Shown here: positions 1 through 13,874 of the stretch, piece after piece | How positions within the stretch are numbered: position 1 is the first letter of the stretch | How the letters are laid out: every line of letters starts with the position of its first letter | Source of the DNA: Piliocolobus tephrosceles | Lineage: Eukaryota > Chordata > Mammalia > Primates > Cercopithecidae | Length of the DNA: 64,000 nt | Assembly (NCBI RefSeq): GCF_002776525.5 | Contig: NC_045435.1 | Location: 127,375,797 to 127,439,796, forward strand | Direction of reading: 5' to 3' | The notes under the pieces: generated by a model | Told to the model about the DNA's origin: nothing | Database searches by the model: none | The model's input: only the letters and a program-made list of their open reading frames with translations | Position numbers and translations under genes: made by a program

Positions 1-47
1 GTGTATAAGAATGCTTGTGATTTTTGCACATTAATTTTGTATCCTGA
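1..47 (-). mobile_element. L1 ORF2 fragment at window edge
   Basis: These bases are the reverse complement of an L1 ORF2 reverse-transcriptase segment. The same stretch occurs in the forward direction near 47093-47140 in this window. Alpha satellite begins at about base 48, so an L1 lies to the left and one of its ends is here. In this orientation that would be the 5' end, or an inverted 5' segment. The target duplication is outside the window. Confidence 0.85.
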
Positions 48-3000
48 AAGCAACTTCAGAAAGCTTCTTTCTCATTTTTAACGGAGGATATTTCCTTTGG
101 ACCTATAGTCTTCAAAGGGATCCGAAATATCAGTTCTCAGATTCCACAAAAACAGGGCTAGCCAATGGCTCCATGAAACACAGGCGTAACTCAGTCAGTT
201 GAATTCACACATCACAGAGCAGTTTCTCAGAAAGCTTCTTTCTCTTTGAGCTGAGGTTATTTGTGGTCTTGGAGCACCACCGTGTGTCTTATTGCAGTTT
301 CTGTGAAAACACTGTTAGCAAGCTCCTGAATGAAATCAATCATCTAACCCAGTGAACTGAATTCACCCACAAGAAAGAAGTTTCTGAGAAGGCTTCTCTG
401 CAGATTTGTCTGAAGATATTTCATTATTCACCATCGGATTCAACGATATCCAAGACATCATTTTTGAGCTTCCACAAAGTCAGTGCTAGCGTACTCCTGC
501 ATGAAACAGTGGTGTAACACTTTGAAATGAATTCACATATCACAAAGCAGTTTCTCAGAAAGCTTCATTCTGATTGTTCTCAGAGGATATTTCCTTTTTC
601 ACCATAGCCCTCAATGAGCTCCCAAATATCACTTTGCAGATTCCACGACAGCAGTGTTAGCAAACTGCTTCATGAAGACAAAGTTGTAACTCGGTGAGAC
701 GAATTCACATGTCACAAATAAGTTTCTCAGAAAGCTACTTTCTAGTTTTTCTTTGAGGATATTTCCTTTGTCATTGTCAGCTTCATTGTTCTATGAGATA
801 TCCCAATGCAGATTTTAAGAAAAGAGTCTTAGCTACTGATCAATGAAAAGGAAAGTGTAACTCTGTGAGTTGCATCCACATGTCACAAGGCAGTTTCTCA
901 GAAGGCTTCTTTCCAGTTTTTATCTGAGGATATTTTCTTTTTCACTGCAGGCCTCAATGAGTTCCCAAATATCACTTTGCAGTATCCATGACAACAGTGT
1001 TAATAACGAGCTGCAAGAAATCAAAAGTGAATCTCTCTGTTATGAATTCACACATCAGAAAGCAACTTCTGAGAAAGCTTCCTTCTAGTTATTATCTGAG
1101 GATATTTCCGTTTTCACCATAAGCCTCAATGTGCTCCCAAATATCACTTTGCAGATTCCACGAAAACACTGTTACCAAACTGCTTCATGAAGACTAAGTT
1201 GTTACTCTGTGAGATGAATTCTCATATCACAAAGAGGTTTGGCATAAAGTTCTTTCACGTTTTTAACTGAGGATATTTCCTGTAACAGTGTAGGCCTCAA
1301 AGTGACCCAAGGTAGCACTTCTCAGTTGCCTCAAAGACAGTGTTGATTGACTGCTCCCTGAAACATAAGTGTAGCTCTGTGAGATGAATTGACACATCAC
1401 AAAGAAATTTCTAAGAAAGCTTCTTTCTGGTTATTATCTGAGGATATTTCCATTTTCACCATAGGCCTCAATGAGCTCCCAAATATCACTTTGCAGATTC
1501 CATGAAAACACTGATAGCAAACTGCTACCAGAAGGGAAAGGTGAAAGTCTTTGTGATGAATTCACAAATCACAAAGCAATATCTCAGAAGTCTTCTTTCT
1601 AGATTTTATCTGAGGAAATTTCCGTTTTCACCATGGGCCTCAATGCGCTCTCAAATGTCAGTTTGCAGATTCCACGACAACAGTGTTAGCAAACTGCTTC
1701 GTGAAGACAAACTTGTAACTCGGTGAGATGAATTCACATATCACAAATAAGTTTCTCAGAAAGTGACTTTCTAGTTTTCATTTGAGGATATTTCCTTTGT
1801 CTCCATCAGCTTCATTGCGCTAAGAAATATCCCAATGCAGATTTCAAGAAAAGAGTGTTAGCAAACGGATCAATGAAAAGGAAAGTGTAACTCTGTGAGT
1901 TGTATTCACAGGTCACAATGCAGTTTCTCAGAATGCTTCCTTCCAGTTTTTATCTGAGGATATTTCCTTTTTCACCATAACCCTCACTGGGCTCCCAAAT
2001 ATCACTTCGCAGAATCCACGACAACAGTGTTAAGAACCTGCTGCAAGAACGGAAAAGTGAATCTCTGTGTTATGCATTCAATCGTCAGAAAGCAACTTCT
2101 GAGAAAGCTTCTTTCTAGTTATTATCTGAGGATATTTCCGTTTTCACCATAGGACTCAATGTGCTCCCAAATATCACTTTGCAGATTCCACGAAAACACT
2201 GTTAGCAAACTGCTTCATGAAGACTAAGTTGTTACTCTGTGAAATGAATTCACATACCACAAAGAAGTTTGTAACAAAGATTCTTTCACCTTTTTTATTG
2301 AGGATATTTCCTGTAACAGCGTAGGTCTCAATGTGATGCAAAGTATCACTTCTCAGGTTCCTCAAAGAAAGTGTTGATCGACTGTTCCATGAAACGTAAG
2401 TGTAACTCTGTGAGATGAATTGGCACATCACAAAGAAGTTTCTAATACAGCTTTTAATTTTTTTTTTCTGAGGATATTTCCTTTGTCACAGTAAGACTCA
2501 TTGGGCTCAGAAGTATCCAATTGCAGATTTCAAGAAAACTGTGTTAGCAACTGATCTCGGAAGAGAAAAGTGTAACTCTGTGAGTTGCATTCCCACATCA
2601 TAATGCAGTTTCCCAGAACGCTTCTTTCCAGTTTTAATCTGAGGATATATCCTTTTTCCCCATAGCCCTCAATGAGCTCCCAAATATCACTTTTTCAGAT
2701 TCCACGACAACAGTGTTAGCAAACTGCTTCGTGAAGACAAAGTTGTAACTTGGTGAGATGAATTCACATGTCACAAAGAAGTTTCTCAGAAAGCTAATTT
2801 CTAGTTTTTAGCTGAGGATATCTCCTTTGTCACTGTCAGCTTCATTGCACTAATAAATATCCCAATGCAGATTTCAAGAAAATAGTCTTATCAAAGGTAT
2901 GAATGAAAAGGAAAGTGTAACTCTGTGAGTTGCATCCACATGTCATGATGCAGTTTCTCAGAACGCTTCTTTCCTGTTTTTATCTGAGGATATTTCCTTT

Positions 3001-4157
3001 TTCACCGCAGCCCTCAATGAGCTCCCAAATATCACTTGCCAGAATCCACGATAACAGTGTAAGGAAACTGCTGCAAGAAGGGAAAAGTGAATCTCTGTGT
3101 TATGTGTTCACACATCAGAAAGCAACTTCTGAGAAATCTTCTTTCTAGTTATTATCTGAGGATATTTCCGTTTTCACCATAGGCCTCAATGTGCTACGTA
3201 TATCACTTTGCAAATTCCACGAAAACACTGTTAGCAAACTGCTACAAGAAGGGAAAGGTGAATGTTTTGGGATGAATTCACAAATCACAAAGCAATTTAT
3301 CAGAAAACTTCTCTCTAGATTTTATGTGAGGATATTTCCGTTTTCACCATTGGCCTCCATACGATCCCAAATATCACTTTGCAGATTCCATGACAGCAGT
3401 GTTAGCAAACTGCTTCTTGAAGACAAAGTTGTAACTCGGTGAGAGGAATTCACATATCACAAAGAAGTTTCTCAGAAAGCTATTTTCTAGTTTTCATTTG
3501 AGGATATTTCCTTTGTCTCCATCAGATTCATTGCGCTAAGAAATAACCCAATGCAGATTTCAAGAAAAGAGTGTTAGCAAACGGATCAATGATAAGGAAA
3601 GTGTAACTTTGTGAGTTGTATTCACAGGTCACAATGCAGTTTCTCAGAATGCTTTGTTCCAGTTTTTATCTGAGGATATTTCCTTTTTCACCATAGCCCT
3701 CAATGAGCTCCCAAATATCACTTTGTTCATTCCACAAGAAGAGTGTTAGGAAACTGCTGCAAGAAGGGAACGATGAATCTTTTTGTGATTAACTCACACA
3801 TCAGAAAGCAATTTCTCAGAAAGATTTTTAATAGTTTTTATCTGAGAATACTTCCGTTTTCACCATGGGCCTCAATGCGCTCCCAAATATCACTTTGCAG
3901 ATTCCACGACAACAATGTTAGCAAACTGCTTCTTGAAAACAAATTTGTAACTCGATGAGATGAATTCACATATCACAAAGAAGTTTCTCAGAAAGCTACT
4001 TTCTAGTTTTTATTTGGGGAAATTTCCTTTGTCTCCACCAGCTTCATTGCGCTAAGAAATATCCCAATGCAGATTTCAGAAAAGAGTGTTAGCAAACGGA
4101 TCAATGAAAAGGAAATTACAACTCTGTGCGGTGTATTCAGAGATCACAATGCAGTTT
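48..4157 (-). repeat. Alpha satellite family A, block 1
   Basis: This is a tandem array of about 24 monomers of roughly 170 bp, antisense to the usual alpha consensus. Each monomer reads gaggatatttcc, then a variable centre, then cagtttctcagaaagcttc. Marker monomers recur at multiples of 170 bp. The type containing tcagcttcattg lies near 775, 1800, 2840, 3525 and 4035, with spacings of about 1025, 1040, 685 and 510 bp (6, 6, 4 and 3 monomers). The set is related to 16741-25010 but distinct from it: the monomer reading gttccaagaaggg there reads ctgcaagaaggg here. The block ends abruptly inside a monomer at about 4157, where family B starts. No gene is present. Confidence 0.93.
591..607 (+). 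promoter_or_regulatory. pJ-alpha (A-box) motif, representative site
   Basis: The bases ttcctttttcaccatag match the pJ-alpha consensus TTCCTTTTYCACCRTAG of A-type alpha monomers. The same 17-mer is exact at 3680-3696 and 17400-17416 and in family B m9 near 6558. Many other monomers carry degraded versions. I noticed no CENP-B box (NTTCGNNNNANNCGGGN) on either strand, but I read by eye and did not run a search. The motif is a signature of ancient monomer types; protein binding here is not shown. Confidence 0.7.
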
Positions 4158-5164
4158 CATCATAGGCCCAAATATGATCCCTACTATCTTTTCGTGGATC
4201 CATCCACGAGGGAGTTCCAAAAGACATAATGTAAAGAAAGCTTCCAATATGTGAGTTGAATGAATATAGGAAAATGCAGATTCACAGAAAGCTTCTTTTG
4301 AGTGTTTATATGAAGATATTTCCTTTTTCAGAATAGTCCTGAATGTGCTCCTGAAGGTCCCTTTGTGGATCCGTCCATGACAGTTTCCAAGCTGTGTAAT
4401 GTAAAGAAAACTTAATCTGTGTTAGGTGATTACTCACATCAGAGAATAGTTTCCTAGAAAGCTTCTTTTCAGGTTTTTTCTGAGGCTATTTCCCTTTTCA
4501 CCCTCAGCATCAAAATGCTCCAGAATATCACTTAGTACCTGTCTCTAAAAAAGTGTTTCCCCGACGCTCTATGAGAAGACAGGTTCCACTGTGAGTGGAA
4601 TGCACACGATATAAAGCAGTTCCTTGGAAAGCGTCTCTTCAGTTTCAGTCTGAACGTATTTCCTTTTTCACCGTAAGCCTCAAAGTGCTCCCGAATATCC
4701 CATCACATGCTAATCATGCGCAGGATGAGAAAACTGATCAAGGAAAAGAGACGCTTAACTGAGTGAGAGGAATTAAGATGACACAGAGTAGTTTCACAGA
4801 AAGCTTCCTTCTGAATTTTACCTGAGGATATTTCCTTTTCGGTATTTTAAGGATCGTTCCCAAATGTCCTTCCTCAGATACCACAAAAACAGTGATTTCA
4901 GGGTGCTCAATCCGAAGAATGGGTTAACTCCATGAGACAAATACACACATCACAGAGCAGTTGCTCAGAAATTTTCTCTGCAGGTTTCATTGGAAGACGT
5001 TTCCTTGCTCACCACAAGCCTCCAGGCGTCACTAAATATCCCTTCACAGATTTTTCAAAGACAAAGTTTCAAAACTGGGCAACCTTGAGTAAGCATTAAC
5101 TCAGTGAAGTGAATGCACACGTTAGAGAGGATATTCTTGGAACGCTTCTTACTCGATTTTATTT

Positions 5165-7397
5165 CAGTATATTTCACTATTTGCCATAGTCCTCAATGCC
5201 CTCCAAAATATCACATTTTCGGTTTCACAGAAACAGTGTTCAAACACTGCCTTGTGAGAAAAGAGGTATAACTCCCTGAGTGGAATGCATACATCACAAA
5301 ATATTTTCTCAGAAAGCTTCTATCCACCTTTTATCTGAAGGTATCTCCTTTTTCACCATAGGCCTTAATGTGCCCCCGCATGTCCCTTCGCAGATCCGCA
5401 CATGACGGACTTTCCAAACTGCATAATATAAGAAAATTTTTAACTATGCAAGTTGAATAAATGTATCTAACACCAAGCAGTTTCACAGAAATCTTCTTTG
5501 TTGTATTTGTCTGAGGATATTTCCTTATTTACCAGAGCCGTCCCTATATTCCCGGATGTCTCTTGGTAGCTTTTTATCCAAAAGCGATTCTGGAATCCTT
5601 TTGGAGAAGAAAGGTATATTTCTTTGAGTGGAATGCAAATGTCACAAAGCAGCTCTTCAGAACTCTTCTCTCCAGTTTCTATCTGAAGGCATTTCCTTTG
5701 TCACTGTGAGTCTCAAAGTGCTCCTGAATATCCCTTCTCAGACTAAACAAAAACAGTGTTATGATACTGCTCAATGAAAAGAGAATCTTAACTGTGTGAG
5801 CGGAATTCACGTGACACAGAGCAGTTTCACAGAAAGTTTCCTTCTGGTTTCTCTCTGCGATTATTTCTTTTTCAGGATATTCAAAAGAGCGTTTCCAAAT
5901 GTTCTTTCTCAGATTCCACAGAAACGGTGATTTCAAACTGCTCAATCCAAAGAATGATTTAACTCTATGAGATGAATACAAACATCACAAAAGAGTTGCA
6001 CAGAAAGCTTCTCTCCACTTTTCGATGGAAGACATTTTCTTGCTCGACACAGGCCTCCGTTTGCCAATTAATATCCTTTTGCAGAACCCTCAAAAACTGA
6101 CTTTCAAGGTGGGAAATGTAGTGTCAGCTTTAACCCTGTGAACAGAATGGACATGTCACAGAGCAGTTTCTTTGAGTACTTCCTTCTGTTTTTTGTTGGA
6201 CGACATTACACTTTATGCCATAGTCTTCAATGTGCTCCGAATATCACTCTTTTGGTTTTACAGGAACGGTGTTCAAACTGTGCCCTATGAGATGAAAGTT
6301 ATAACTCCCTGAGTGGAATGCTCACATCACCATGCTCTTTCAGTTTTTCAGAAAGTTTCTCTCCATTTTTCATCTGACCATTTTTCCTCTTTCACCATAG
6401 GCCCGAATGTGATCCCAAATATCCCTTCGCGGATCCATCCACAAGGGAGTTTCCAAGCTCCATAATGTAAAGAAAGCTTCATCTATGTGAGATGAATAAA
6501 CATAGCAAAAAGCAGATTAACAGAAAGCTTCTTTCCAGTTTTTATCTGAAGATATTTCCTTTTTCACCATAGTCCGGAATGTGCTTCTGAAGGTCAGTTA
6601 GTGGATCCGATCACGACAGTTCCAAGCTGCGTAATGTAAAGAAAGCTTTATATATGTGAGATCATTACACATATCACAGAGTAGTTTCCTAGAAAGATTC
6701 TTTCCAGTTTTTGTCGAGGCCTTGTCCCTTTTCACCATCAGCATCAACATGCTTCTGAATATCACTTGGTACCTGTTTCTCCAAAAGGGTATCCCCGATG
6801 CGGTATGAGCAGAGAGATATAACAGTGTGAGTGGAATGCACACGTCACAGAGCATCTCCTCGGAATGCTTCTCTTCAGTTTCAGTCCTAATATATTTCCT
6901 TTTACACCGTAAGCCACAAAGTGATCCTGAATATACCATCACATGCTAAACATATACAGGGTTAGAAAAATGCTGAATGAAAAGGGAGAAATAACTGAGG
7001 GAGCAGAATTAAGATGACACAGAGCAGTTTCAAAGAAAGCTTCCTTCTGGGTTTTACCTTAAAATATTTCTTTCTCCATATTCTAAGTATCATTCCAAAA
7101 TTTTCTTCCTCAGATTCCAAAAAACAGTGATTTCTAGCTGCTCAATCCAAAGAAGGTTTCACTCTATGAGAAGAATACACACATCACCAAGCAGTTGCTC
7201 AGAAAGTTGCTCTTCAGCTTTCACCGAAGATGTTTCCTTGCTCACCACAACCCTCCAGGCGTCACTAAATATCCCTTCACAGATCCTTCAAACACAGGTT
7301 TTTGAAACTGGGCAACATAGAGTCAGCATTAACACTGTGAAGTGAATGCACATATCAGAGAGCAGATTCTTGAAATGCTTCTTACTCGATTTCATTT
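5165..7397 (-). repeat. Family B 13-mer HOR copy
   Basis: One full 2233 bp unit, m1 to m13 in plus-strand order, with all thirteen monomers in the same order as the copy at 9420-11644. Confidence 0.85.
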
Positions 7398-9419
7398 CAG
7401 TAGATTTCACTATTCGCCATAGTTCTCAATGAGCTCCGAAATATCACTTTTACACTTTCAAACTGTAATATAATTAATGTTTTTACTATGCGAGACAAAT
7501 AAATATATCTAACACAAACTAGTTTCACAAAAATCTTCTTTCCAGGATTTGTCTGAGAATATTTCCTTTTTCACCATAGCCCTCCCTATACTCCTGAATG
7601 TCTCTTGGTACCTTTTTCCCCAAAAGGGATTCAGGAATCCTCTTTGAGTAAAAGGATATATTTCTGTGTGTGGAATGCAGACTTCACAAAGCAGCTCCTC
7701 AGAAAGCTACTCTCCAGTTTCTAACTGAAGACGTATCCTTTCTCACCGTAAGCCTCAAAGCGTTGCTGAATATCCCTTTGCAGACTAAGCAAAAACAGTG
7801 TTATGATACTGATCAATGAAAAGAGAAGCTTAACTGTGTGAGGGGAATTCACGTGACAAAGAGCAGTTTCACAGAAAGCTTCCTTCTGGTTTCTCTCTGA
7901 GGTTATTTCTTTTTCAGAATATTCTAAAGAGCATTTCCAAATGCCCTGTCTCAGATTCCACAGTAACAGTGATTTCAAACTGCTCAATCCAAGGAATGAT
8001 TTAACTCTACGAGATGAATACAAACATCACAAAAGAATTGTGCAGAATGTTTCTCTCCAATTTTCGATGGAAGATATTTCCTTTTTCGACACAGACCTTC
8101 GGTCGCCACTTACTATCCCTTTGCAGAACCCTGAAAGACGGACTTTCAACTTGGGAAATATAGAGTAAGCTTTAACCCTGTGAAAAGAAGAGACGTGTCA
8201 GAGAGCAGTTTCTTCGAGTGCTTCTTTCTGTTTTTTATTGGACGACATTTTACTTTATGCCATAGTCTTCAGTGTGCTCTGAATATCACTCTTTTGGTTT
8301 TACAGGAACAGTGTTCAAACTGTGCTTTATGAGAAGAATGTTATAACTCCCTGTGTGGAATGCACATATCACCATGCAGTCTCAGAAAGTTTCTCTCCAG
8401 TTTTTATCTGACTATATTTCCTATTTCACCATAGGCCCAAATGTGATCCCAAATATCCCTTTGCAGGTCCGTCCATGAGGGACTTTCCAAGCTGCATAAT
8501 GTAAAGGAAGTCTCATCTATGTGAAATGAATAAAAGTAGCAAAAACAGATTCACAGAAAGCTTCTTTCCAGTTTTTAATCTGCAGATATTTCCTTTTTCA
8601 CCATAGTCCTGAATGTGCTCCCGAAGGTCCCTTCGTGAATCTCTCCATGACAGTTTCCAAGCTGTGCAATGTAAAGAAAGCTTTATCTATGTGAGATGAT
8701 TACACATATCACAGAACAGTTTTTTAGAAAGCTTCTTACCAGTTTTTGTCTGAGGCTATTTCCCTTTTCACCATTGGCATCAACATGCTCCCAAATATCA
8801 CTTGGTAACTCTTTCTCCAAAACGGTTTCCTGACGCTGGGTATAGCACTGTGAGTGGAATGCACACGTTAAAAAGCAGTTCCTCAGAAAGCTTCTCTCCA
8901 GGTTCGGTCTGAACATATTTCCTTTTTCGCCGTAAGCCTCAAAGTGCTCCGGAATATCCCATCACATGCTAAACATACACAGCGTTAGAAAACTGCTCAT
9001 TGAAAAGAGAGGGTTAACTAAGTGAGAGGAATTAAACGACACAGAGCAGTTTCACAGAAACTTTCTTCTGGATTTTACCGGAGGATATTTCTTTCTCCAT
9101 ATTCTAAGGATTGCTCCCAAATGTCCTTCCTCAGATTACACAAAAACAGTGATTTCATCCTGCAGAATATAAAGAACGGTTTAACTCTATGAGATGAATA
9201 CACACATCACAAAGTAGTTGCTCAGAAAGATTCTCTGCAGGTTTCAACGGAAGACGTTTCCTTCCTCTCACAAGCCTCCGGGCGTCACTAAATATCCCTT
9301 CACAGATTCTTCAAAGACAGAGTTTCTAAACTGGGCAACAAAGAGTAAGCATTCACTCTGTGAAGTGAATGCACATATCAAAGAGCAGTTCATGGAACAC
9401 TTCATTTTCGATTTTATTT
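7398..9419 (-). repeat. Family B HOR copy, 12-mer with m1/m2 hybrid
   Basis: This unit is 2022 bp, about 200 bp shorter than its neighbours. Its first monomer begins as m1 (gccatagttctcaatgagctcc) and at about 7452 changes to the second half of m2 (aactgtaatataattaatg). One monomer length has been lost by a join between adjacent monomers. The other eleven monomers keep the standard order. Confidence 0.85.
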
Positions 9420-11644
9420 CAGTATATTTCACTATTTGCCATAGTCCTCAATGCGCTCTGAAATATCACTTTTTCCTTTTCACACGAACAGTGTTCAAAC
9501 ACTGGTTGTGAGAAAAGAGGTATAACTCCCTGAGTGGAATACATACATCACAAATTAGTTTCTCAGAAAGCTTCTATCCAGTTTTTTATGTGAAGATATC
9601 TCCTCTTTCACCGTAGGCCTGAATGTGTTCCAGAATATCCCTTCGTGGATCCCTGCATGACGGAGTTTCCAAACTGCATAATATAAGAAAAGTTTTAACT
9701 ATGCGTGATGAATAAATATACCTAATGCAAAGAAGTTTCCCAGAAAGCTTCTTTCCAGTTTTTTTCTAAGGATATTTTCTTTTTCACCATAGCCATCCCA
9801 ACACTCCCAAATGTGTCATCGTAGCTTTTTCTCCAAAAGGGATTCTGGAATCCGCTATGAGAAAGGTATGTTTCTGTAGGTGGAATGCACATGTCACAAA
9901 GCATCTCCTCAGAAAGCTTCTACCCAGTTTCTATCTAAACACGTTTCCTTTCTCTCCGTAAGTCTCAAAGCGCTTCAGAATATCCCTTCTTAGACTAAAC
10001 AAAAACAGTGTTATGATACTCCTCTATGAAAAGTGAAGCTTAACTGTGTGAGTAGAATTCATGTGACACAGAGCAGTTTCACAGAAAGCTTCCTTCTGTT
10101 TTTCTCTAAGGTTATTCCTTTTTCAGGATATTCTAAAGAGTGTTCCCAGATGTCCTTTCTCAGATTCCACAGAAACACTGATTTCAAACTGCTCAATCCA
10201 AAGAATCATATAACGCTGTGAGATGAATACAAACATCACAAAAGAGTTGCACAGAAAGATTCTCTCCAATTTTCCATGGAAGACATTTCATTGCTCAACA
10301 CAGGATTCTGGTTGCCACTTACGATCCCTTCACAGGAACCTCAAAGACCGATTTCAAAACTGGGGAATGTAGAGGAAGCTTTAACCCTGTGTAAAGAATG
10401 GACATGTCAGAAAGCAGCTTCTTGGAGTGCTTTTTTCTGCTTTTTTATTGGGCGACATTTGACTTTTTTCCATAGTCTTCAATGTGCTCCGAATATCACT
10501 CTTTTGGTTTTACAGGAACAGTGTACAAACTGTGCCTTATGAGAAGAAAGTTATAGCTGCCTGAGTGCAATGCACACATCACCAAGCAGTTTCTCAGAAA
10601 GCTTCTCTCTATTTTTTATCTGACTGCATTTCCTATTTCACTATAGGCCCGAATGTGATCCCAAGTATCCCATTGCAGATTCAACCATGAGGGAGTTTCC
10701 CTGGTCTGTAATGTATAGAAACCTTCAGCTATGTGAGATGATTAAACATAGCAAAAAGCAGATTTAGAGAAAGCTTCTTTCCAGGTTTTTCTGAAGTTAT
10801 TTCCATTTTCACCATAGTCCTGAATGTACTCTCGATGGTCCCTTCATGGATCCGTCCATGACAGTTTCCAAGCTGCGTAATGTAAAGAAAGCTTTTTCTA
10901 TGTGAGATGGATACTCATATCTCAGAGTAGTTTCATAGAAAGCTTCTTTCCAATTTTTGTCTGAGGGTATTTCCCTTTTCTCCATCAGCATCAACATGCT
11001 CTCGAATATCACTTGGTACTTGTTCCTCCAAAAGGGTTTCACAGACACTGTATGAGATGGGAGGTATAACACAGTAAGTGAAATGCACATGTCACAAAGC
11101 AGTTCCTCGGAAAGCTTCTCTCCAGTTTCGTTCTGAACATATTTCCTTTTTCACCATCAGCTTCAAAGTGCTCCCGAATATGCCATCACACGCTAAACAT
11201 ACACAGGGTTAGAAAACTGATCAATGGAAAGAGAGGCTGAACTGACTGAGAGAAATAAAGACTACACAATACAGTTTCACAGAAAGCTTTCTTCTGGATT
11301 TTACCTGAAGATATTTCTTTCTCCATATTATAAGGATCGTTCACAAATGTCCTTTTGCAGATTCCACAAAAACAGCGATTTAAAGCTGCTCAATCCAAAG
11401 AATGGTTTAACTCCTGGAGACGAATACACACATTGAAAGTAGTTGCTCAGAAAGATTCTCTGCAGGTTTCATCAGAAGACGTTTCCTCGCTCACCACAAG
11501 CCTCCGGTCGTCACTAAATATCTCTTCACATATTCTCAAAGACAGATTTTCGAAACTGGGAAAACAGAGTAAGCATTAACTCTGTGAAGTGAATGCACAT
11601 ATCAGAGAGCAGAATCCTGGAATGCTTCTTCCTCGATTTTATTT
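9420..11644 (-). repeat. Family B 13-mer HOR, reference copy
   Basis: Approximate starts and markers in plus-strand order: m1 9420 (catagtcctcaatgcgctc); m2 9590 (gtaggcctgaatgtg); m3 9766 (catagccatcccaacactc); m4 9937 (gtaagtctcaaagcg); m5 10108 (caggatattctaaagag); m6 10277 (ctcaacacagga); m7 10450 (catagtcttcaatgtgctcc); m8 10622 (ataggcccgaatgtgatccc); m9 10793 (catagtcctgaatgtac); m10 10963 (catcagcatcaacatgctc); m11 11136 (catcagcttcaaagtgctcc); m12 11308 (ccatattataaggatcg); m13 11476 (accacaagcctccgg). Paralogous pairs are m1/m7, m2/m8, m3/m10, m4/m11, m5/m12 and m6/m13. m9 resembles m8 most closely. Confidence 0.9.
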
Positions 11645-13874
11645 CAGTATATTGCACTATTAGCCATAGTCCTCAAGACATTCCGAAATATCACTTTTTA
11701 GGGTTCACAAGAACAATGTTCAAACACTGCCTTGTGAGAAAAGAGATATAACTCCCTGAGTGGAATGCATACATCACAAAATAGTTTCTCAGAAAGGTTC
11801 TATCCAGTTTTTATCTGAAGATATCTCTTCTTTCATTGTAGGCCTGAATGTGCTCCCGAATGTCCGTTCATGGATCTGTGTCTGATGGAGTTTCCATACT
11901 GCGTAATATAATTAAAGTTTTAACTATGTGAGACGAATAAACATATCTAACACAAAGCAGTTTCACAGAAGTCTTCTTTCCAGTTTTTGTCTGAGGATAT
12001 TTACTTTTTCACCATAGTCGTCCCTATACTCCCGAGTATCTCTTGGTAGCTTTTTCTGCAAAAGGGATTCTGGACTCCTCTAGGAGTAGAAAGGTATATA
12101 TCTGTGAGTGGAATGCACACCTCACAAAGCAGCTCCTCAGAAAGCTTCTCTCCAGTTTCTATCTGAAATTGTTTCTTTTCTCACCGTATGCTTCAAAGCC
12201 CTCCGGAGTATCCCTTCACAGACTAAACAAAAACAGAGTTATGCTCCAGCTCAATGAAAAGAAAAGCTTACCTGTGTGAGCAGAATTCACCTGACACAGA
12301 GCAGTTTCACAGAAAGCTTCCTTCTGGTTTCTCTCTGAGGTTATTTCTTTTTCAGGATATTCTAAGGAACATTTCCAAATGTCCTTTCTCAGAGTCCACA
12401 GAAACAGTGACTTCAAACTGCTCAGTCCAAAGAGTGATTTAACTCTATGAGATGAATACTAACATCACAAAATTGTTGCGCAGAAAGCTTTCTATCCGAT
12501 TTTCGATGGAAGCCATTTCCTTACCTCACATAGGCCTCCGGTCGCCACTACTATCACTTCACAGAACCCTCAACGACTGACTTTCAAACTGGGAAATGTA
12601 GAGTAAGCTTTAACCCTCTCAAAAGAGTGGACATGACAGAGAGCAGTTTCTTCCAGTACTTCTTTCTGTTTTTTTTGGATGACATTTCACTTTTTGTGAT
12701 AGTCTTCAATGTGCTCTGAATATCACTCTTTTGGTTTTACAAAAACAGTGTTCAAACTATGCCTTATGAGAAGAAATTTATATCTCCCTGAGTGGAATGC
12801 ACATATCACCAAGCAGTTTCTCAGAAAGCTACTTTCCAGTTTTTTTATGACGATATTTCCTATTTCAGCATAGGCCCAATTGCGATCCCAAATATCGCTT
12901 CATGAATGCATCCATGAGGAAATTTCCAAGCTGTGAAATGTAAAGCAAGCTTCACCTATGTGAGGTGAATAAACACAGCAAAAAGCAAATTTACAGAAAG
13001 CTTCTTTCCAGTTTTTATCTGAAGACATTTCCTTTTTCACCCTAGCTCTGAATGTGCTCCTGAACGTTCCTTCTTGGATCCGTGCAAGACAGTTTTCAAG
13101 CTGAATAAGGTAAAGAAAGCTTTATCTATGTGAGATGATTACATGTATTACTGAGTAGTTTCATAGAAAGCTTCTTTCCAGTTTTTGTCTGAGGCTGTTT
13201 CGCTTTTCAACATCGGCATCAACATACTCCTGAATATCACCTGGTACCTGTTTATTCCAAAGAGTTTCCCTGACACTGTATCAGAAGAGACGTATAAAAC
13301 TGTGACTGGAATGCACACGTCACAAAGTAGTTCCTCGGAAAGCTACTCTACATTTTCGGTCTGAACATATTTCCTTTTTCACCATTAGCCTCAAAGTGCT
13401 CCCGAATATCCCATCACACGTTAAACATACACAGGGTTATAGAACTACTCAACGTAAAGAGAGGCTTAACTAAGCGAGAGGAATTAAGACGACACAGAGT
13501 AGTTTCACCGAAATCCGCCTTCTGGATTTTACCTGACGATATTTCTTTCTCCGTATTCTAAGGATCGTTCCCAAATGTCCTTGCTCAGATTCCACAAAAC
13601 AGTGATTTCAATCTGCTCAATCCAAAGAACGGTTTAACTGTATGAGAAGAATACACACATCACAAAGCAGTTGCTCAGAAAGTTACTCTGCAGGTTTTAT
13701 CGGAAGATGTTTCCTTGCTGACCGCAAACCTCCGGATGTAACTAAATATCCCTTCACAGATTCTTTAAAGACAGAATTTCAAAACTGGGCAACATAGAGT
13801 AAGCATAAATTCCATGAAGTGAATGCACATATCAGAGAGCAGATTCTTGGAACGTGCCTATCTCGATTTTATTT
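11645..13874 (-). repeat. Family B 13-mer HOR copy
   Basis: One full 2230 bp unit with all thirteen monomers in standard order. Confidence 0.85.
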
